A DNA stretch of 64,000 nt from Phenylobacterium sp. (GTDB taxonomy: Bacteria > Pseudomonadota > Alphaproteobacteria > Caulobacterales > Caulobacteraceae). Below, piece by piece: positions 55,264 through 63,790 of the stretch (position 1 is the stretch's first letter; every line of letters starts with the position of its first letter). The stretch lies in assembly GCA_004799545.1 (NCBI GenBank), contig SSMU01000009.1, forward strand, positions 62,001 through 126,000. Reading direction: 5' to 3'. The translations under genes and the position numbers were made by a program. The notes below the pieces were generated by a model. The model was not told the origin of the DNA and searched no databases. It saw only the letters and a list, made by a program, of their open reading frames with translations.

Positions 55264-55638
55264 TCAAGCATGGTCCGCGTCATCCAGCAGAGTCTTCACC
55301 TGCTCGGCCAGCTCCGTCGCGTTGAACGGCTTGGGGAACATCACGCCCTCCTCCACCCCGAACCGGTCCAGCCGCGCCGCCTGCCCGGTGATGTAGATCA
55401 CCCTCAGCCGTCGGTTCAGCTGCCGAGCCCGTCGCGCCACGTCGAAACCGGTGGTGCCGACGCCCAGGTTGATGTCGGTGATCAGCACGTCATAGGCGCC
55501 GGCCCGCTCACCTTGCAGCGCGGCGTAGGCGCCCTGGTCGGTCAGCGCCGTGGTGACCTCCAGGCCCACGTCCTGCAACGCCTCGGCGATCAATTCCGCC
55601 ACTTCGGCTTCGTCCTCGACGAGAAGCACGGCCGCCAT
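55264..55638 (-). CDS. Single-domain response regulator
   Basis: A 124-aa receiver with VLLVEDEAEVAELI (acidic pair), phospho-accepting Asp55 in VLITDINLGVG and Lys103 in MFPKPF. The DINLG phosphorylation loop and FPKPF are of the FATGUY-like receivers common in alphaproteobacterial stress and cell-cycle relays. ATG 55638 has AAGGGG about 10 bases upstream; the frame extends 23 codons further but without receiver sequence. It lies in tandem with another receiver gene. Confidence 0.9.
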   Translation of the reverse strand: MAAVLLVEDEAEVAELIAEALQDVGLEVTTALTDQGAYAALQGERAGAYDVLITDINLGVGTTGFDVARRARQLNRRLRVIYITGQAARLDRFGVEEGVMFPKPFNATELAEQVKTLLDDADHA

Positions 55639-55715
55639 CAACTCAGCCCCTTCAGCGAGCCCGTCGCGCCGGACCTCGCCCCTGAAACGCAAGCCAAAGC
55701 TCAACACACGACGAT

Positions 55716-55744
55716 GGCCCCGCCGTGCTGCGAACGGCGGGGCC
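55716..55744. terminator. Eleven-bp GC hairpin upstream of the receiver genes
   Basis: A perfect 11-bp stem (55716-55726 with 55734-55744) with a 7-base loop, about 80 bp upstream of the second receiver gene. Neither side has a T-run. It may be a leader structure. With the repeat element below it accounts for most of the 355-bp gene-free stretch 55639-55993, in which I see no ORF. Confidence 0.35.
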
Positions 55745-55854
55745 GTGCTGCGGTTTGGAACGGGTTCCGCGTCGCTGCGCGGCGTAAACGCGGGAATCCA
55801 GTGTCGGGTTCCCGACTTATAAGGTCAAGCTTGAGGGCGGGCCCTGGCGGGCGC

Positions 55855-55970
55855 TAGAGCGCGTCAGGCGAAAGTGGATACCGGTTTCGCCGTCCGACGC
55901 GCTCTAACGGCTAAAGACAGACCCTTCTTGTCTGGTTCAGATGACTTCACCTGAACCAGGAAGGGTCTAG
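55855..55970 (+). repeat. Composite palindromic repeat, copy 1
   Basis: Two hairpins stand side by side. The first pairs TAGAGCGCGTC (55855-55865) with GACGCGCTCTA (55896-55906), with an inner GGCGAAA/TTTCGCC. The second pairs AGACCCTT (55919-55926) with AAGGGTCT (55961-55968), with inner CTGGTTCAG/CTGAACCAG. The same element occurs inverted at 62023-62138. It resembles RIME/REP-type repeats of alphaproteobacteria. Confidence 0.85.
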
Positions 55971-55993
55971 GCTGGCCGGCGGGAGGTCCGCTC

Positions 55994-56860
55994 ATGGCCG
56001 CCGACGCGCCCTTCGTGGTGAAACCCCTGCCCGCCAGCTTCGGCGCGGTGGTCACCGGCCTCGCGCTCGCCGATCTGGACGAGGCGGCCTTCGCAGCCCT
56101 CTACAGGACCTGGCTGGACTATGCCCTGCTGATCTTCCCGGGCCAGCACCTCGATCGCGATCAGCAGATCGCCTTCGCCCGCCGGTTCGGGCCCCTCGAG
56201 TTCGATATCGCCCCGATCAGCAACGTCCGGTCCGACGGCTCGGTGCGGCCGGACGACGACGCCGACGACGTGGTCAAGGTGCTCAAGGGCAACATGGGCT
56301 GGCACTGCGATTCCACCTACATGCCGGTCCAGGCGAAGGGCGCGGTGTTCACCGCCCACGTGGTGCCGGAGGACGGCGGCGAGACCGACTGGGCGGACAT
56401 GCGGGCCGCCTATGACGCACTGGATCCGGCCATGCGCCGTCGCATCGAGGGCCTGAGCGCCTATCACTCCCTGCGTCACAGCCAAGGGAAGCTCGGCCAC
56501 GTCCACAAGCCGGGTAGCGCCTATTCCGGCTATGGCATGACGGTGGAAGCGCCGCCGCTCCGCCCGCTGGTGAAGGTTCATCCCGAGACCAGCCGTAAGA
56601 CCCTGATGGTCGGCCGCCACGCCTACGGAATCCCGGGGTTCGAGGACGCCGAGTCGGAGCGGTTGCTGGACGAGCTCGCCGACTTCGCCTGCCGGCCGCC
56701 GCGCACCTGGCGGCACAGCTGGACGCCGGGCGACGCCGTGATCTGGGACAACCGCGCCCTGATGCACCGCGCCTGCCCGTGGGACATGACCAGGCCGCGG
56801 GTGATGTACCACTCCCGCCTGGCCGGCGACCCGGTCGCCGAGTTCGCGGCCCCGGCGTGA
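55994..56860 (+). CDS. TauD/TfdA-family Fe(II)/2-oxoglutarate dioxygenase
   Basis: A 288-aa non-haem iron dioxygenase. The facial triad is His104-x-Asp106 in WHCDSTY and His258 in NRALMHRAC; Arg275 in VMYHSR would bind 2-oxoglutarate. The N-terminal PLPASFGAVVTGLALADLDEAAF is typical of TauD/TfdA enzymes, which cleave taurine, alkyl sulfates or phenoxyacetates. The substrate is not shown by context. The gene begins 24 bp after a palindromic repeat. Confidence 0.9.
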   Translation: MAADAPFVVKPLPASFGAVVTGLALADLDEAAFAALYRTWLDYALLIFPGQHLDRDQQIAFARRFGPLEFDIAPISNVRSDGSVRPDDDADDVVKVLKGNMGWHCDSTYMPVQAKGAVFTAHVVPEDGGETDWADMRAAYDALDPAMRRRIEGLSAYHSLRHSQGKLGHVHKPGSAYSGYGMTVEAPPLRPLVKVHPETSRKTLMVGRHAYGIPGFEDAESERLLDELADFACRPPRTWRHSWTPGDAVIWDNRALMHRACPWDMTRPRVMYHSRLAGDPVAEFAAPA

Positions 56861-56867
56861 GGCGGCC

Positions 56868-57824
56868 GTGAGGACCCCCGGGAAAAGCCTGCCGCGCGCC
56901 CTCGGCCTGGCGCTCATGGCTTGCGGCGCCCTGGCCGCCGCGCCGCAACGCGCGCCCGTCAATGTCCGCCCCGTGGGCCAGATCGTCGCCTGGGACGCCG
57001 CGCGAGACGGCAAGGCCGCGACGTACCGGATAGGACCCTACCAGCTGAGCCTCAGCGCCCTGCGCGACCCTGACGACACCGGGCCGACGCCGGAGCTGAC
57101 GGTCAGCCGCGCGGACCGCTCCGACGTGAGCTACATCGGCCTCGATCGGGGCGTCACCCTCGCCGGGGTCGCCGGCTTCCCCACCGCGCGGGCGACCTTC
57201 ACGGTGATGCGGCTCGATCCCGCCGCCGCCGAACCGGCCATTGTCCTGACCACCTATTCCGGCGGCGCCCACTGCTGCACCGATATCCAGATCGCCAACC
57301 CTACGCGGAACAGCTGGATCGTCACGCGGCTAGGTCAGCTCGACGTCGACCCCTTCTATCAGGCGCCGAGGGATTTTGACGGCGACGGCGCGCTGGAGCT
57401 GGTCATTCCCGACGACCGTTTCGACTATCAGTTCGACGCCTTCGCGGGGAGTTGGCAACCCGTGCGCGTCTTTGGCGTCCGCCACGGCGTCGCGGTGGAT
57501 CGCTCCGCCGAACCCGGATTCCGCAAGGTCCTGGCCGACGACATGCAAAAAGCTGGCGCTGCCTGCCGCAAGGGCCAAAGCGGGGCCTGTCCGGCCTTCA
57601 TCGCCGACGCCGCCCGCATCGGCCGCTTCGCCGAGGCCTGGGCCGTGATGCTCCGGTCCGTGCGGCCGGACTTCGAGTTCCCCAGGACGCGCTGCGGCGC
57701 TCACGTGCTCGTCTTGCAGTGCCCGAAGCGCGAGGCGCAGCCCGTTTCCGACTACCCGACGGCCGTTCGCCTGGCGCTTGTCGAGGCCGGCTATCCCGTC
57801 CCGCGGTCGCCGGCCAAGCGCTGA
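56868..57824 (+). CDS. Exported protein of unknown function with a DxDGDG motif (318 aa)
   Basis: The GTG at 56868, seven bases after the dioxygenase stop, starts a signal peptide (ALGLALMACGALAAAP). The mature part has a CC pair in YSGGAHCCTDIQIA and a calcium-loop-like RDFDGDGALELVIPDDRFDY, as in FG-GAP/VCBS repeats. Several further cysteines lie in the C-terminal third. Family not recognised. It converges with the next gene with a 4-bp gap. Confidence 0.65.
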   Translation: MRTPGKSLPRALGLALMACGALAAAPQRAPVNVRPVGQIVAWDAARDGKAATYRIGPYQLSLSALRDPDDTGPTPELTVSRADRSDVSYIGLDRGVTLAGVAGFPTARATFTVMRLDPAAAEPAIVLTTYSGGAHCCTDIQIANPTRNSWIVTRLGQLDVDPFYQAPRDFDGDGALELVIPDDRFDYQFDAFAGSWQPVRVFGVRHGVAVDRSAEPGFRKVLADDMQKAGAACRKGQSGACPAFIADAARIGRFAEAWAVMLRSVRPDFEFPRTRCGAHVLVLQCPKREAQPVSDYPTAVRLALVEAGYPVPRSPAKR

Positions 57825-57828
57825 GGCC

Positions 57829-58479
57829 TCAAGCCGGCAACGCGGCTCGCATCTGCATCAGCGGGTTGGGCGTCGGCTCGGCCACCTTGGCGAGCCGGTT
57901 CACATCGCGGTGCTGGAACAGCTCCGAGCGCCCCCGCACGGCGAGCATGGTTTCGGAGACGTAGGACCAGCCGCCGTCGGCCTCGAAGCTCACCTCCAGC
58001 TGATAGCTTTCGGTGCGGAAGGCGTACTCCAGGAAGGCGGTGGAGCAGATGCCGTACTGGGTCTCGCCGCGCCGCGCGCTCAGCGTCAGCTTGTCCGCAT
58101 CCGCGGTGGACTGGCCCGAAGCGATCGCCACCTGGCCACGCGGGATGGCCACGGTCTGCAGCACCAGGCCGGTGGCCGGCTCCCACAGCCAGTAGCCGAC
58201 CTGGTCGTGGAAGGTGGCGTCCTCGTCGGTCGCCAGGATGTGGGTGTGGTAGCGCAGGCCATAGAACAGCTGTGGCCCATTGGCCTGCGGGTCGATCGGT
58301 TGCAGCACGATGCGCTCGATGAACTCGCGGCGTTCCGGCCCCTCGGCCTTGGGGTTGAGGTCGACGCCCTTGCGGCCCTCCCAGATCCCGGCCAGCCGGC
58401 GCAGCGGCCCGAGGTTGGCCAGCGTGTCCGGATCGACGTCCGCCGGTTCGGTGAAGATGTCTTCGGGAAAGGGGTTCAT
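57829..58479 (-). CDS. Nitrobindin-like (FABP-type) beta-barrel protein
   Basis: A 216-aa protein. The segment LGPLRRLAGIWEGRKG near 23-38 matches the first strand of THAP4/nitrobindin-like haem-binding barrels, and GYWLWEPATGLVLQTVAIPRG with LEVSFEADGGWSYVSETML fits later strands. The length exceeds the ~160 aa of bacterial nitrobindins. A haem or lipid ligand is inferred; I could not identify an axial histidine with certainty. Confidence 0.7.
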   Translation of the reverse strand: MNPFPEDIFTEPADVDPDTLANLGPLRRLAGIWEGRKGVDLNPKAEGPERREFIERIVLQPIDPQANGPQLFYGLRYHTHILATDEDATFHDQVGYWLWEPATGLVLQTVAIPRGQVAIASGQSTADADKLTLSARRGETQYGICSTAFLEYAFRTESYQLEVSFEADGGWSYVSETMLAVRGRSELFQHRDVNRLAKVAEPTPNPLMQMRAALPA

Positions 58480-58546
58480 GGCCGGTCTCCTTGGCCGAAA
58501 TCTAGGACGCGAAGCGGCGGCCCGCCACCATCGCGGGCAGGAAATC

Positions 58547-59086
58547 CTAGCGCCAGCCGGCCAGCGTCAGGGCGACCGCCACGCCACCGCCCAGCCCCAG
58601 CACCCACAGGGGGTTCCGCTTGGCGAACAGGATCCAGGCGGCCCCGGCCGCCGTCATCGCCCAGGCGACCAGGTCCGGATCGGCGGCGCGGGCGATGGCG
58701 ACGCCGCTGGCCAGGATCAGCCCCACCGCCACCGGCGCCAGGCCGAGCTTCAGCGCCCGCACGAAGGTGGTGGCGTGATAGCGCAGGGTCAGCCGGCCGA
58801 GCAGCAGGCAGAGCGCCGAGGACGGCAGGAGGATCGCCGCGGTGGCGACCAACAGGCCAAGCACGCCCGCCACCTTCCAGCCGATCACGCTGGCGATCAT
58901 GATGTTGGGGCCAGGCGCCGCGCGGGCCACGGCGTAGAGCTGCAGGAAGTCCGCGTCGCTCATCCAGTGGCGGCGCAGCACCACCCCGTCGCGCAGGGCC
59001 GGGGCGATGGTCGCCGCCCCGCCGAACGCCGCCAGCGACAGGATCGCGAAGTCGGCGATCAGGGCCAGCAGCAGGCCGCGGCTCAC
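58547..59086 (-). CDS. Chromate transporter family protein, second half
   Basis: A 179-aa membrane protein of the CHR family with about five or six helices. The signature is FGGAATIAPALRDGVVLRRHWMSDADFLQLYAVARAAPGPN, in which PGPN is the conserved loop. It overlaps the first CHR gene by ATGA (59083-59086), forming a short-chain CHR pair that works as a heterodimer. Chromate efflux is the usual assignment; sulfate-like anions are possible. Confidence 0.88.
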   Translation of the reverse strand: MSRGLLLALIADFAILSLAAFGGAATIAPALRDGVVLRRHWMSDADFLQLYAVARAAPGPNIMIASVIGWKVAGVLGLLVATAAILLPSSALCLLLGRLTLRYHATTFVRALKLGLAPVAVGLILASGVAIARAADPDLVAWAMTAAGAAWILFAKRNPLWVLGLGGGVAVALTLAGWR

Positions 59087-59661
59087 GCCGCCGTCTCCTG
59101 CCGCAGCGCCCAGGCGGCATAGACCATGCTGGCCGCCCCCACCCCCAGCGCGGTCCAGGCGAGCGGCGCATGCAGCCCGGCCACCAGCCCGATCGCCGCC
59201 AGGCCGAACAGCAGGCCGACCGCGCGCCGCCTGAGGCTCCAGGCCATCCGCAGACCCGTTCCGAACACCAACCCCGCGCCGGTCGAGGCCATGCCGGCCA
59301 GAGCCGCGCGGACCAGCGGCAGGCCCTCGATGCGGTCATAGACGCTGAGGATGACGATCAGCAGCACCAGCGGTGGCGCAATCAGCGCGCCCATGGCGGT
59401 GAGCGCGCCCGACAGCCCCTGCGCCTCGTCGCCGATCAGCACAGCCAGGTTGACCGTATTGGCGCCCGGCAGGGTCTGGCCGAGGCCGAGGTATTGGGCA
59501 TAGGCCTCGTCGTCGAACCAGCCGCGCTCCTCGACAAGCACCCGACGCGCCATGGCCGCCACCCCGCCGAACCCCAGCAGGCCGATCTTCAGGAAGGCGC
59601 CGGCGAGCTCGGCGTGGCTGTGCGCATGCGGCGCTGGCGCGAGGACGTCGTCGGATCCCAT
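59083..59661 (-). CDS. Chromate transporter family protein, first half
   Basis: A 192-aa CHR-domain membrane protein: FLKIGLLGFGGVAAMARRVLVEERGWFDDEAYAQYLGLGQTLPGANTVNLAVLIG carries the conserved GFGG and PGAN loops. ATG 59661 (MGSDDVLAPAPHAHSH) gives a short His-containing cytosolic start, and GGAGG is very close to it. The second half-gene follows with a 4-bp overlap. Confidence 0.88.
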   Translation of the reverse strand: MGSDDVLAPAPHAHSHAELAGAFLKIGLLGFGGVAAMARRVLVEERGWFDDEAYAQYLGLGQTLPGANTVNLAVLIGDEAQGLSGALTAMGALIAPPLVLLIVILSVYDRIEGLPLVRAALAGMASTGAGLVFGTGLRMAWSLRRRAVGLLFGLAAIGLVAGLHAPLAWTALGVGAASMVYAAWALRQETAA

Positions 59662-59699
59662 GCCTCCGGCTTCGCCGCCGGCGCGCGGGGCGTCAACCC

Positions 59700-60425
59700 T
59701 TAGGGATCGAGCTCGGGGTAGTGGCGGAAGATGCCGTCCTCGTTGAAGGCGATGCGCCGCTCGCTCGCCAGGTAGGCGGCGATGTTCGGCAAGGCGCGCA
59801 CCCGGTCGGCCAGGTCGACCAGCTTCGGCGTGGCCTTCAGCGTCTTGGCCGCCGCCTTGGGGAAGGCGTAGCGCAGCCCCTCCGTCACCTGGAAGGCCGA
59901 GAGGTCGGCGTAGGTCAGCCGGGCGCCCACCAGCCACTCAGGCCCGGCCGGATTGCGCGCCAGGACGGTCTCCAGCCAGCCCAGGAACTTCGCGATCCGC
60001 TTGCCGCGAAATCCCTCGGCGCGCCGCGCGGCCTCCGGCTTCTGGTCCTTGTAATAGGCCTCCAGGTCCACCGGATGATGGGTGTCGTGCGCCTCGGCCA
60101 CCAGGTCGGCGATGGTCAGCTGGATCTGGTCGAGCCAGGCGCGGTCGGCCGCGGCCTGCGGCGCCAGGCCCAGCTTCGGGCCGAGATAGGCGAGGATCGC
60201 GGCGGTCTGGCCGACCATCACCTCGCCGTCCCGCAGGAAGGGCGGCGCAAAGGACGGCCGCGTCACGGCCTGGTCCTTCATCAGCCGCATCATCGCCTCG
60301 ACGCCCTGCCCCGGGCCCTTCAGCCGCGCCATGTCGAGATAGTCCGCGCCGGCCTGCTCCAGGGCCAGGCGCACGAACTCGCCCCGCCCCTGGATGGTTG
60401 GCCAGTAGTAGAGCTCGCAGGCCAT
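59700..60425 (-). CDS. Glutathione S-transferase family protein
   Basis: A 241-aa protein with the thioredoxin-like N-domain LYYWPTIQGRGEFVRLALEQAGADYLD, including Tyr and the QGRGE turn typical of sigma/alpha-like GSTs. It continues with VGQTAAILAYLGPKLGL, then a helical C-domain with VGARLTYADLSAFQVTEGL. Glutathione conjugation or peroxidase activity is expected; the substrate is unknown. Confidence 0.88.
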   Translation of the reverse strand: MACELYYWPTIQGRGEFVRLALEQAGADYLDMARLKGPGQGVEAMMRLMKDQAVTRPSFAPPFLRDGEVMVGQTAAILAYLGPKLGLAPQAAADRAWLDQIQLTIADLVAEAHDTHHPVDLEAYYKDQKPEAARRAEGFRGKRIAKFLGWLETVLARNPAGPEWLVGARLTYADLSAFQVTEGLRYAFPKAAAKTLKATPKLVDLADRVRALPNIAAYLASERRIAFNEDGIFRHYPELDP

Positions 60426-60441
60426 GCGCCCTTGCCCTCCG

Positions 60442-60834
60442 TCAGGATCCGGACGCCGGGCCCTGGCCCTCGCCCGCCGCGCCGCGGCCTTTCACCAGCC
60501 GCACCCGCAGCGGCTCGCCGGTAACCGCCTTAGCGGTCCAGCTGTCGCCCGACGGAAGGCCGGTGCAATAGCTCATCGGCATGGGGATCGGCCGGGACTG
60601 CTTCAGGCAGACCATGTCGCCGGAGAGCTTCCAATGACCGCGCGAGGGATCATGGCGGCGGCCCATGGCCTGGTAGTCGCCCGAGGGCTCGAGCCACAGC
60701 TCGGCCGTGCGCCCGTCCGGATAGGTCGAGATGATGGTGTTGCCGAACGCCCGATCGAGCGGGGCGGCCTGCGCGCCAGCGGCCGACAGCACGAGGACGA
60801 CGGGGAGGCCTGCGAGGACGAGCGACCGGGACAT
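60442..60834 (-). CDS. Small secreted protein of unknown function (130 aa)
   Basis: A signal peptide (SLVLAGLPVVLVLSAAGAQAA) precedes a small beta-rich domain: FGNTIISTYPDGRTAELWLEPSGDY, RGHWKLSGDMVCLKQSRPIPMPMSYC with a cysteine pair, and a basic end. The pattern of writing a value and a without/with comparison resembles small lipocalin-like proteins, but I do not recognise the family. ATG 60834 is chosen because GAGAG lies six bases ahead; ATG 60840 is adjacent. Confidence 0.6.
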   Translation of the reverse strand: MSRSLVLAGLPVVLVLSAAGAQAAPLDRAFGNTIISTYPDGRTAELWLEPSGDYQAMGRRHDPSRGHWKLSGDMVCLKQSRPIPMPMSYCTGLPSGDSWTAKAVTGEPLRVRLVKGRGAAGEGQGPASGS

Positions 60835-60908
60835 GGGCATCTCTCGGGTCCGGCCCGCAAGGTGGGCCGTCCCCGGAACGTGCGGGCGCCGGAAACGTGC
60901 CGTGGCGT

Positions 60909-61988
60909 CTAGCGCCGCCCGGGCGGATCCAGCAGTCCGCAGTCGCACTGGTCCGCCAGTTCGATGGTGGCCGGCGCCGCCAGGCCGCCGAAGCTGTCGT
61001 CGATCGCCACCAGCAACTTGCGCGCCGAGTCGCGCTGGCCCGCGGCGAGCAGCGCCTTCACCCGCGCCAGCGCCGCGTCCAGCTCGCCGGCCTTTTGCGA
61101 ACGGCAGGCGTCGAGCCGTCCCGGATCGGCGACCGCAGGACGATCCAACGCGGCGATCGCCACCGACAGCGCGCCGGCGTCGGGGACCGTGTGCCCGACC
61201 GAGCGCATGACCTTCGCCTCGGTGTGGAAGACGCACCAGGCGTGCAGCGAGGCCAGGCTGGCGCCATCCAACGCCAGGTTCACCTCGTCGGCCGAGCCCG
61301 TCACGTAGAACAGCCGCGTCCGCGCCTGGAAGGTGCGGAACAGGGCTGCGGCCGGCAGCGGGATCGGCGGCGCGCCGATCGGGTCGCTGCCGGCGTTGAG
61401 CAGGGCGCCGCGGAACACGTCCGGATAGGCGAGCGCGATGCGCAGGGCCACCCGCGAACCGCCGGAGAAGCCGCCGATGTAGACCCGCGCCGGATCGAGC
61501 GGGTAGCGCCGCGCCATGTTCTGGTAGGCCAGCAGGGCCAGCGGCGCGCGCCGGGTGACCAGCTTCTGGTCGTTCCCGGACGCCGCGGCGCTGACATAGA
61601 TCATCCCGAGCCGGTCGAGCGCCAGCGCCCAGCCGGCCGGCAGCGCCGCCTCGCGCCACGGCGGCACGAACACCAGCAGGCCATAGCCCGACGGCGGCCT
61701 CGTGGGCGGCACATAGATCGTGAACCGCGCCGTCGCCGGATCGACAGGCTGGCCGGCCATCGTCACGCCGGCCCGGCTGAGCTTGCGCCGGGCGGCCTCG
61801 GCGGCCAGCGGGTTCAGGAAGCGGGTCAGCAGCTCGGCGTTGCTGGCGAGTTCGGACGAGTCCGGGAGCGTCACCTCGGCCTGCAGCCCGACGGGGGCGG
61901 CCGCCGGCGCCTCGGCGCGGGCCGGCGCGACCGCGGCCAGCATCAGGGCGATGAGCGCCGAAACCGTGGGTCTGCGCCGCCGGGGCAC
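60909..61988 (-). CDS. Exported alpha/beta hydrolase, esterase/PHB-depolymerase-like
   Basis: A 359-aa secreted protein. After the signal peptide (SALIALMLAAVAPARA), the hydrolase core has VYIGGFSGGSRVALRIALAYP with the nucleophile Ser in GFSGGS, FYVTGSADEVN for the acid and VMRSVGHTVPDAG for the His. The topology resembles feruloyl esterases and PHB depolymerases. The C-terminal 80 residues form a helical repeat with a CDC end. It is immediately followed by a palindromic repeat on its upstream side. Confidence 0.78.
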   Translation of the reverse strand: MPRRRRPTVSALIALMLAAVAPARAEAPAAAPVGLQAEVTLPDSSELASNAELLTRFLNPLAAEAARRKLSRAGVTMAGQPVDPATARFTIYVPPTRPPSGYGLLVFVPPWREAALPAGWALALDRLGMIYVSAAASGNDQKLVTRRAPLALLAYQNMARRYPLDPARVYIGGFSGGSRVALRIALAYPDVFRGALLNAGSDPIGAPPIPLPAAALFRTFQARTRLFYVTGSADEVNLALDGASLASLHAWCVFHTEAKVMRSVGHTVPDAGALSVAIAALDRPAVADPGRLDACRSQKAGELDAALARVKALLAAGQRDSARKLLVAIDDSFGGLAAPATIELADQCDCGLLDPPGRR

Positions 61989-62022
61989 GCGGGGCCTCCT
62001 TCCAGGCTTGCCCGCCGACCCC

Positions 62023-62138
62023 TAGGCCCTTCCTGGTTCAGGTGGAATCACCTGAACCAGATGAGAAGGGTCTATCTTCAAGAGTTTAGAGTGCGTCGGG
62101 CGGCGAAACCGGTATCCACTTTCGCCTGACGCGCTCTA
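62023..62138 (-). repeat. Composite palindromic repeat, copy 2 (inverted)
   Basis: This is the reverse complement of the element at 55855-55970, with a few mismatches: both hairpin cores are kept (CTGGTTCAG/CTGAACCAG and the GCGAAA/TTTCGC core), while the spacer and some stem bases differ. It lies upstream of xth. Confidence 0.85.
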
Positions 62139-62251
62139 AGCGCTGGCGGCGGCGGACGTTTCAGGGACGGCTGTAGCATCGCGCCGGGCGGATTCATCTG
62201 GGCAAGCATGCGGCGCGCCGATCTCCCGGGCCGCTCGCGCGTTGTTGCGCG

Positions 62252-63034
62252 ATGCGGATCGCCACCTACAACGTCAACGGGGTCAACGGCCGCCTGCCGG
62301 TGCTGCTGCGCTGGCTTGAGCAGGCCAGGCCTGACGTCGCCTGCCTGCAGGAACTGAAGGCGCCGGACGAGAAATTCCCCCGCGCGGCGATCGAGCAGGC
62401 CGGCTACGGCGCGATCTGGCATGGCCAGAAGAGCTGGAACGGCGTCGCCATCCTGACCCGTGGCTGCCAGCCGGTGGAGACCCGCCGCGGCCTGCCCGGC
62501 GATCCCGACGACCTCCACAGCCGCTACCTCGAGGCGGCCTGCTTCGGCCTTGTCGTCGGCTGCCTCTACCTGCCGAACGGCAATCCCGCCCCGGGGCCGA
62601 AGTTCGACTACAAGCTGCGCTGGTTCGATCGGCTGGCGCGCCACGCCGCCGGCCTGCTGGCCCAGGACGTGCCCGTGGTGCTGGCCGGCGACTACAACGT
62701 CATGCCCACCGACCTCGACGTCTACAAGCCGGAGCGCTGGCTGGACGACGCCCTGTTCCGGCCCGAGGTCCGCGCCGCCTACCGCGACCTGGTCGCCCAG
62801 GGCTGGACCGACGCCCTGCGGACGCTGCATCCGGGCGAGCGGATCTACACCTTCTGGGACTATTTCCGGAACGCCTACGGCCGCGACGCCGGCCTGCGCA
62901 TCGACCACCTGCTGCTCAGCCCGAGCTTGGCGCCCCGCCTGCAGGCGGCCGGCGTCGACCGCGAGGTCCGCGGCTGGGAAAAGACCAGCGACCACGCCCC
63001 GACCTGGATCGAACTTGCCCCGGCCCGCGGCTAG
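62252..63034 (+). CDS. xth: Exodeoxyribonuclease III
   Basis: A 260-aa AP endonuclease/3'-5' exonuclease of base excision repair. It has TYNVNGVNGRLPVLLRWL, CLQELKAPDEKFP with the metal-binding Glu, SWNGVAILTR, LAGDYNVMPTDLDVY, FWDYFRNAYGRDAGLRIDHLLLS and KTSDHAPTW with the catalytic Asp-His. All family motifs are present. Its stop shares CTAG (63031-63034) with the convergent GNAT gene. Confidence 0.95.
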   Translation: MRIATYNVNGVNGRLPVLLRWLEQARPDVACLQELKAPDEKFPRAAIEQAGYGAIWHGQKSWNGVAILTRGCQPVETRRGLPGDPDDLHSRYLEAACFGLVVGCLYLPNGNPAPGPKFDYKLRWFDRLARHAAGLLAQDVPVVLAGDYNVMPTDLDVYKPERWLDDALFRPEVRAAYRDLVAQGWTDALRTLHPGERIYTFWDYFRNAYGRDAGLRIDHLLLSPSLAPRLQAAGVDREVRGWEKTSDHAPTWIELAPARG

Positions 63035-63726
63035 AGCGCCTTCGTCACCACCCGCATCAGCACTGGCCGCCGCACCACAAACCCCAGGCTCTCGTAGAGC
63101 CCGATGGCGCCCAGGTTGGTCGCATAGCTGTGCAGGAACGGAATCTCGCCGCGCGCCAGGATGCGCCCTGCCACCACCCGGATCAGCCCCGCCGCATAGC
63201 CGCGCCCGCGGCTGCCGGGATGGGTGCAGACCCCGCTGACCTCGGTGAAGCCCTCCGGCTTCATCCGTTCGCCGGCCATGGCGACCAATCGGCCGGCCTG
63301 CTTCACCCCCACGAAATCGCCCAGCCGATGCGTCAGGCTGGAGAACGGCCCCGGCCGGGTCAGCTCGGCCAACACCCGCATCTCCGCCGCGTCCGCCTCG
63401 CCGAGGTCGACGATCTCGAACCGGGCTGCGCCACCCGCCCCGCCGTCCGCCGCCAGGCCGGCCATGGTCATCTGGGTGAGCTCGGCCTCCTGGGCCACCG
63501 CGACGCCGGGCGGCAGCGGCGTGCGCGCCGCCTCGACGACCGCGACCCCACCCTCCGCCGGGATCAGCGCGGCCAGCGCCGCCAGGCTCGCCTCCGAGCC
63601 GTCCGCCGCCGCCCCGAACGGCCCATACGCCGGCGCGAACCGCAGCGCCCGGCCGTCGCCCAACGCCAGTCCCCGCTGTCGGCTGGTCAGCGCGCGCCAC
63701 ACCGGACGGTCGAGGGGATGGTCCAT
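63031..63726 (-). CDS. GNAT-family N-acetyltransferase, two-part
   Basis: A 231-aa protein. The N-terminal 100 residues resemble a degenerate half and the C-terminal half carries the acetyl-CoA site in SGVCTHPGSRGRGYAAGLIRVVAGRIL and IGLYESLGFVVRRP. This resembles the FR47-like GNAT proteins. ATG 63726 is chosen; the frame extends upstream without support. Substrate unknown. It diverges from the partial gene at the window end. Confidence 0.82.
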   Translation of the reverse strand: MDHPLDRPVWRALTSRQRGLALGDGRALRFAPAYGPFGAAADGSEASLAALAALIPAEGGVAVVEAARTPLPPGVAVAQEAELTQMTMAGLAADGGAGGAARFEIVDLGEADAAEMRVLAELTRPGPFSSLTHRLGDFVGVKQAGRLVAMAGERMKPEGFTEVSGVCTHPGSRGRGYAAGLIRVVAGRILARGEIPFLHSYATNLGAIGLYESLGFVVRRPVLMRVVTKAL

Positions 63727-63790
63727 GGCCGCCTTATCCGGCGCCGCAGCCCTATTGTGAACACGCTTGCCGGCTTGCGTCCGCGCCCGC

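Noticed and set aside
53559-55638. Prophage remnant covering the whole 53-55.6 kb region.
   Set aside because: Apart from the spanin-like pair no capsid, integrase, holin or endolysin gene is visible, and composition matches the surroundings.
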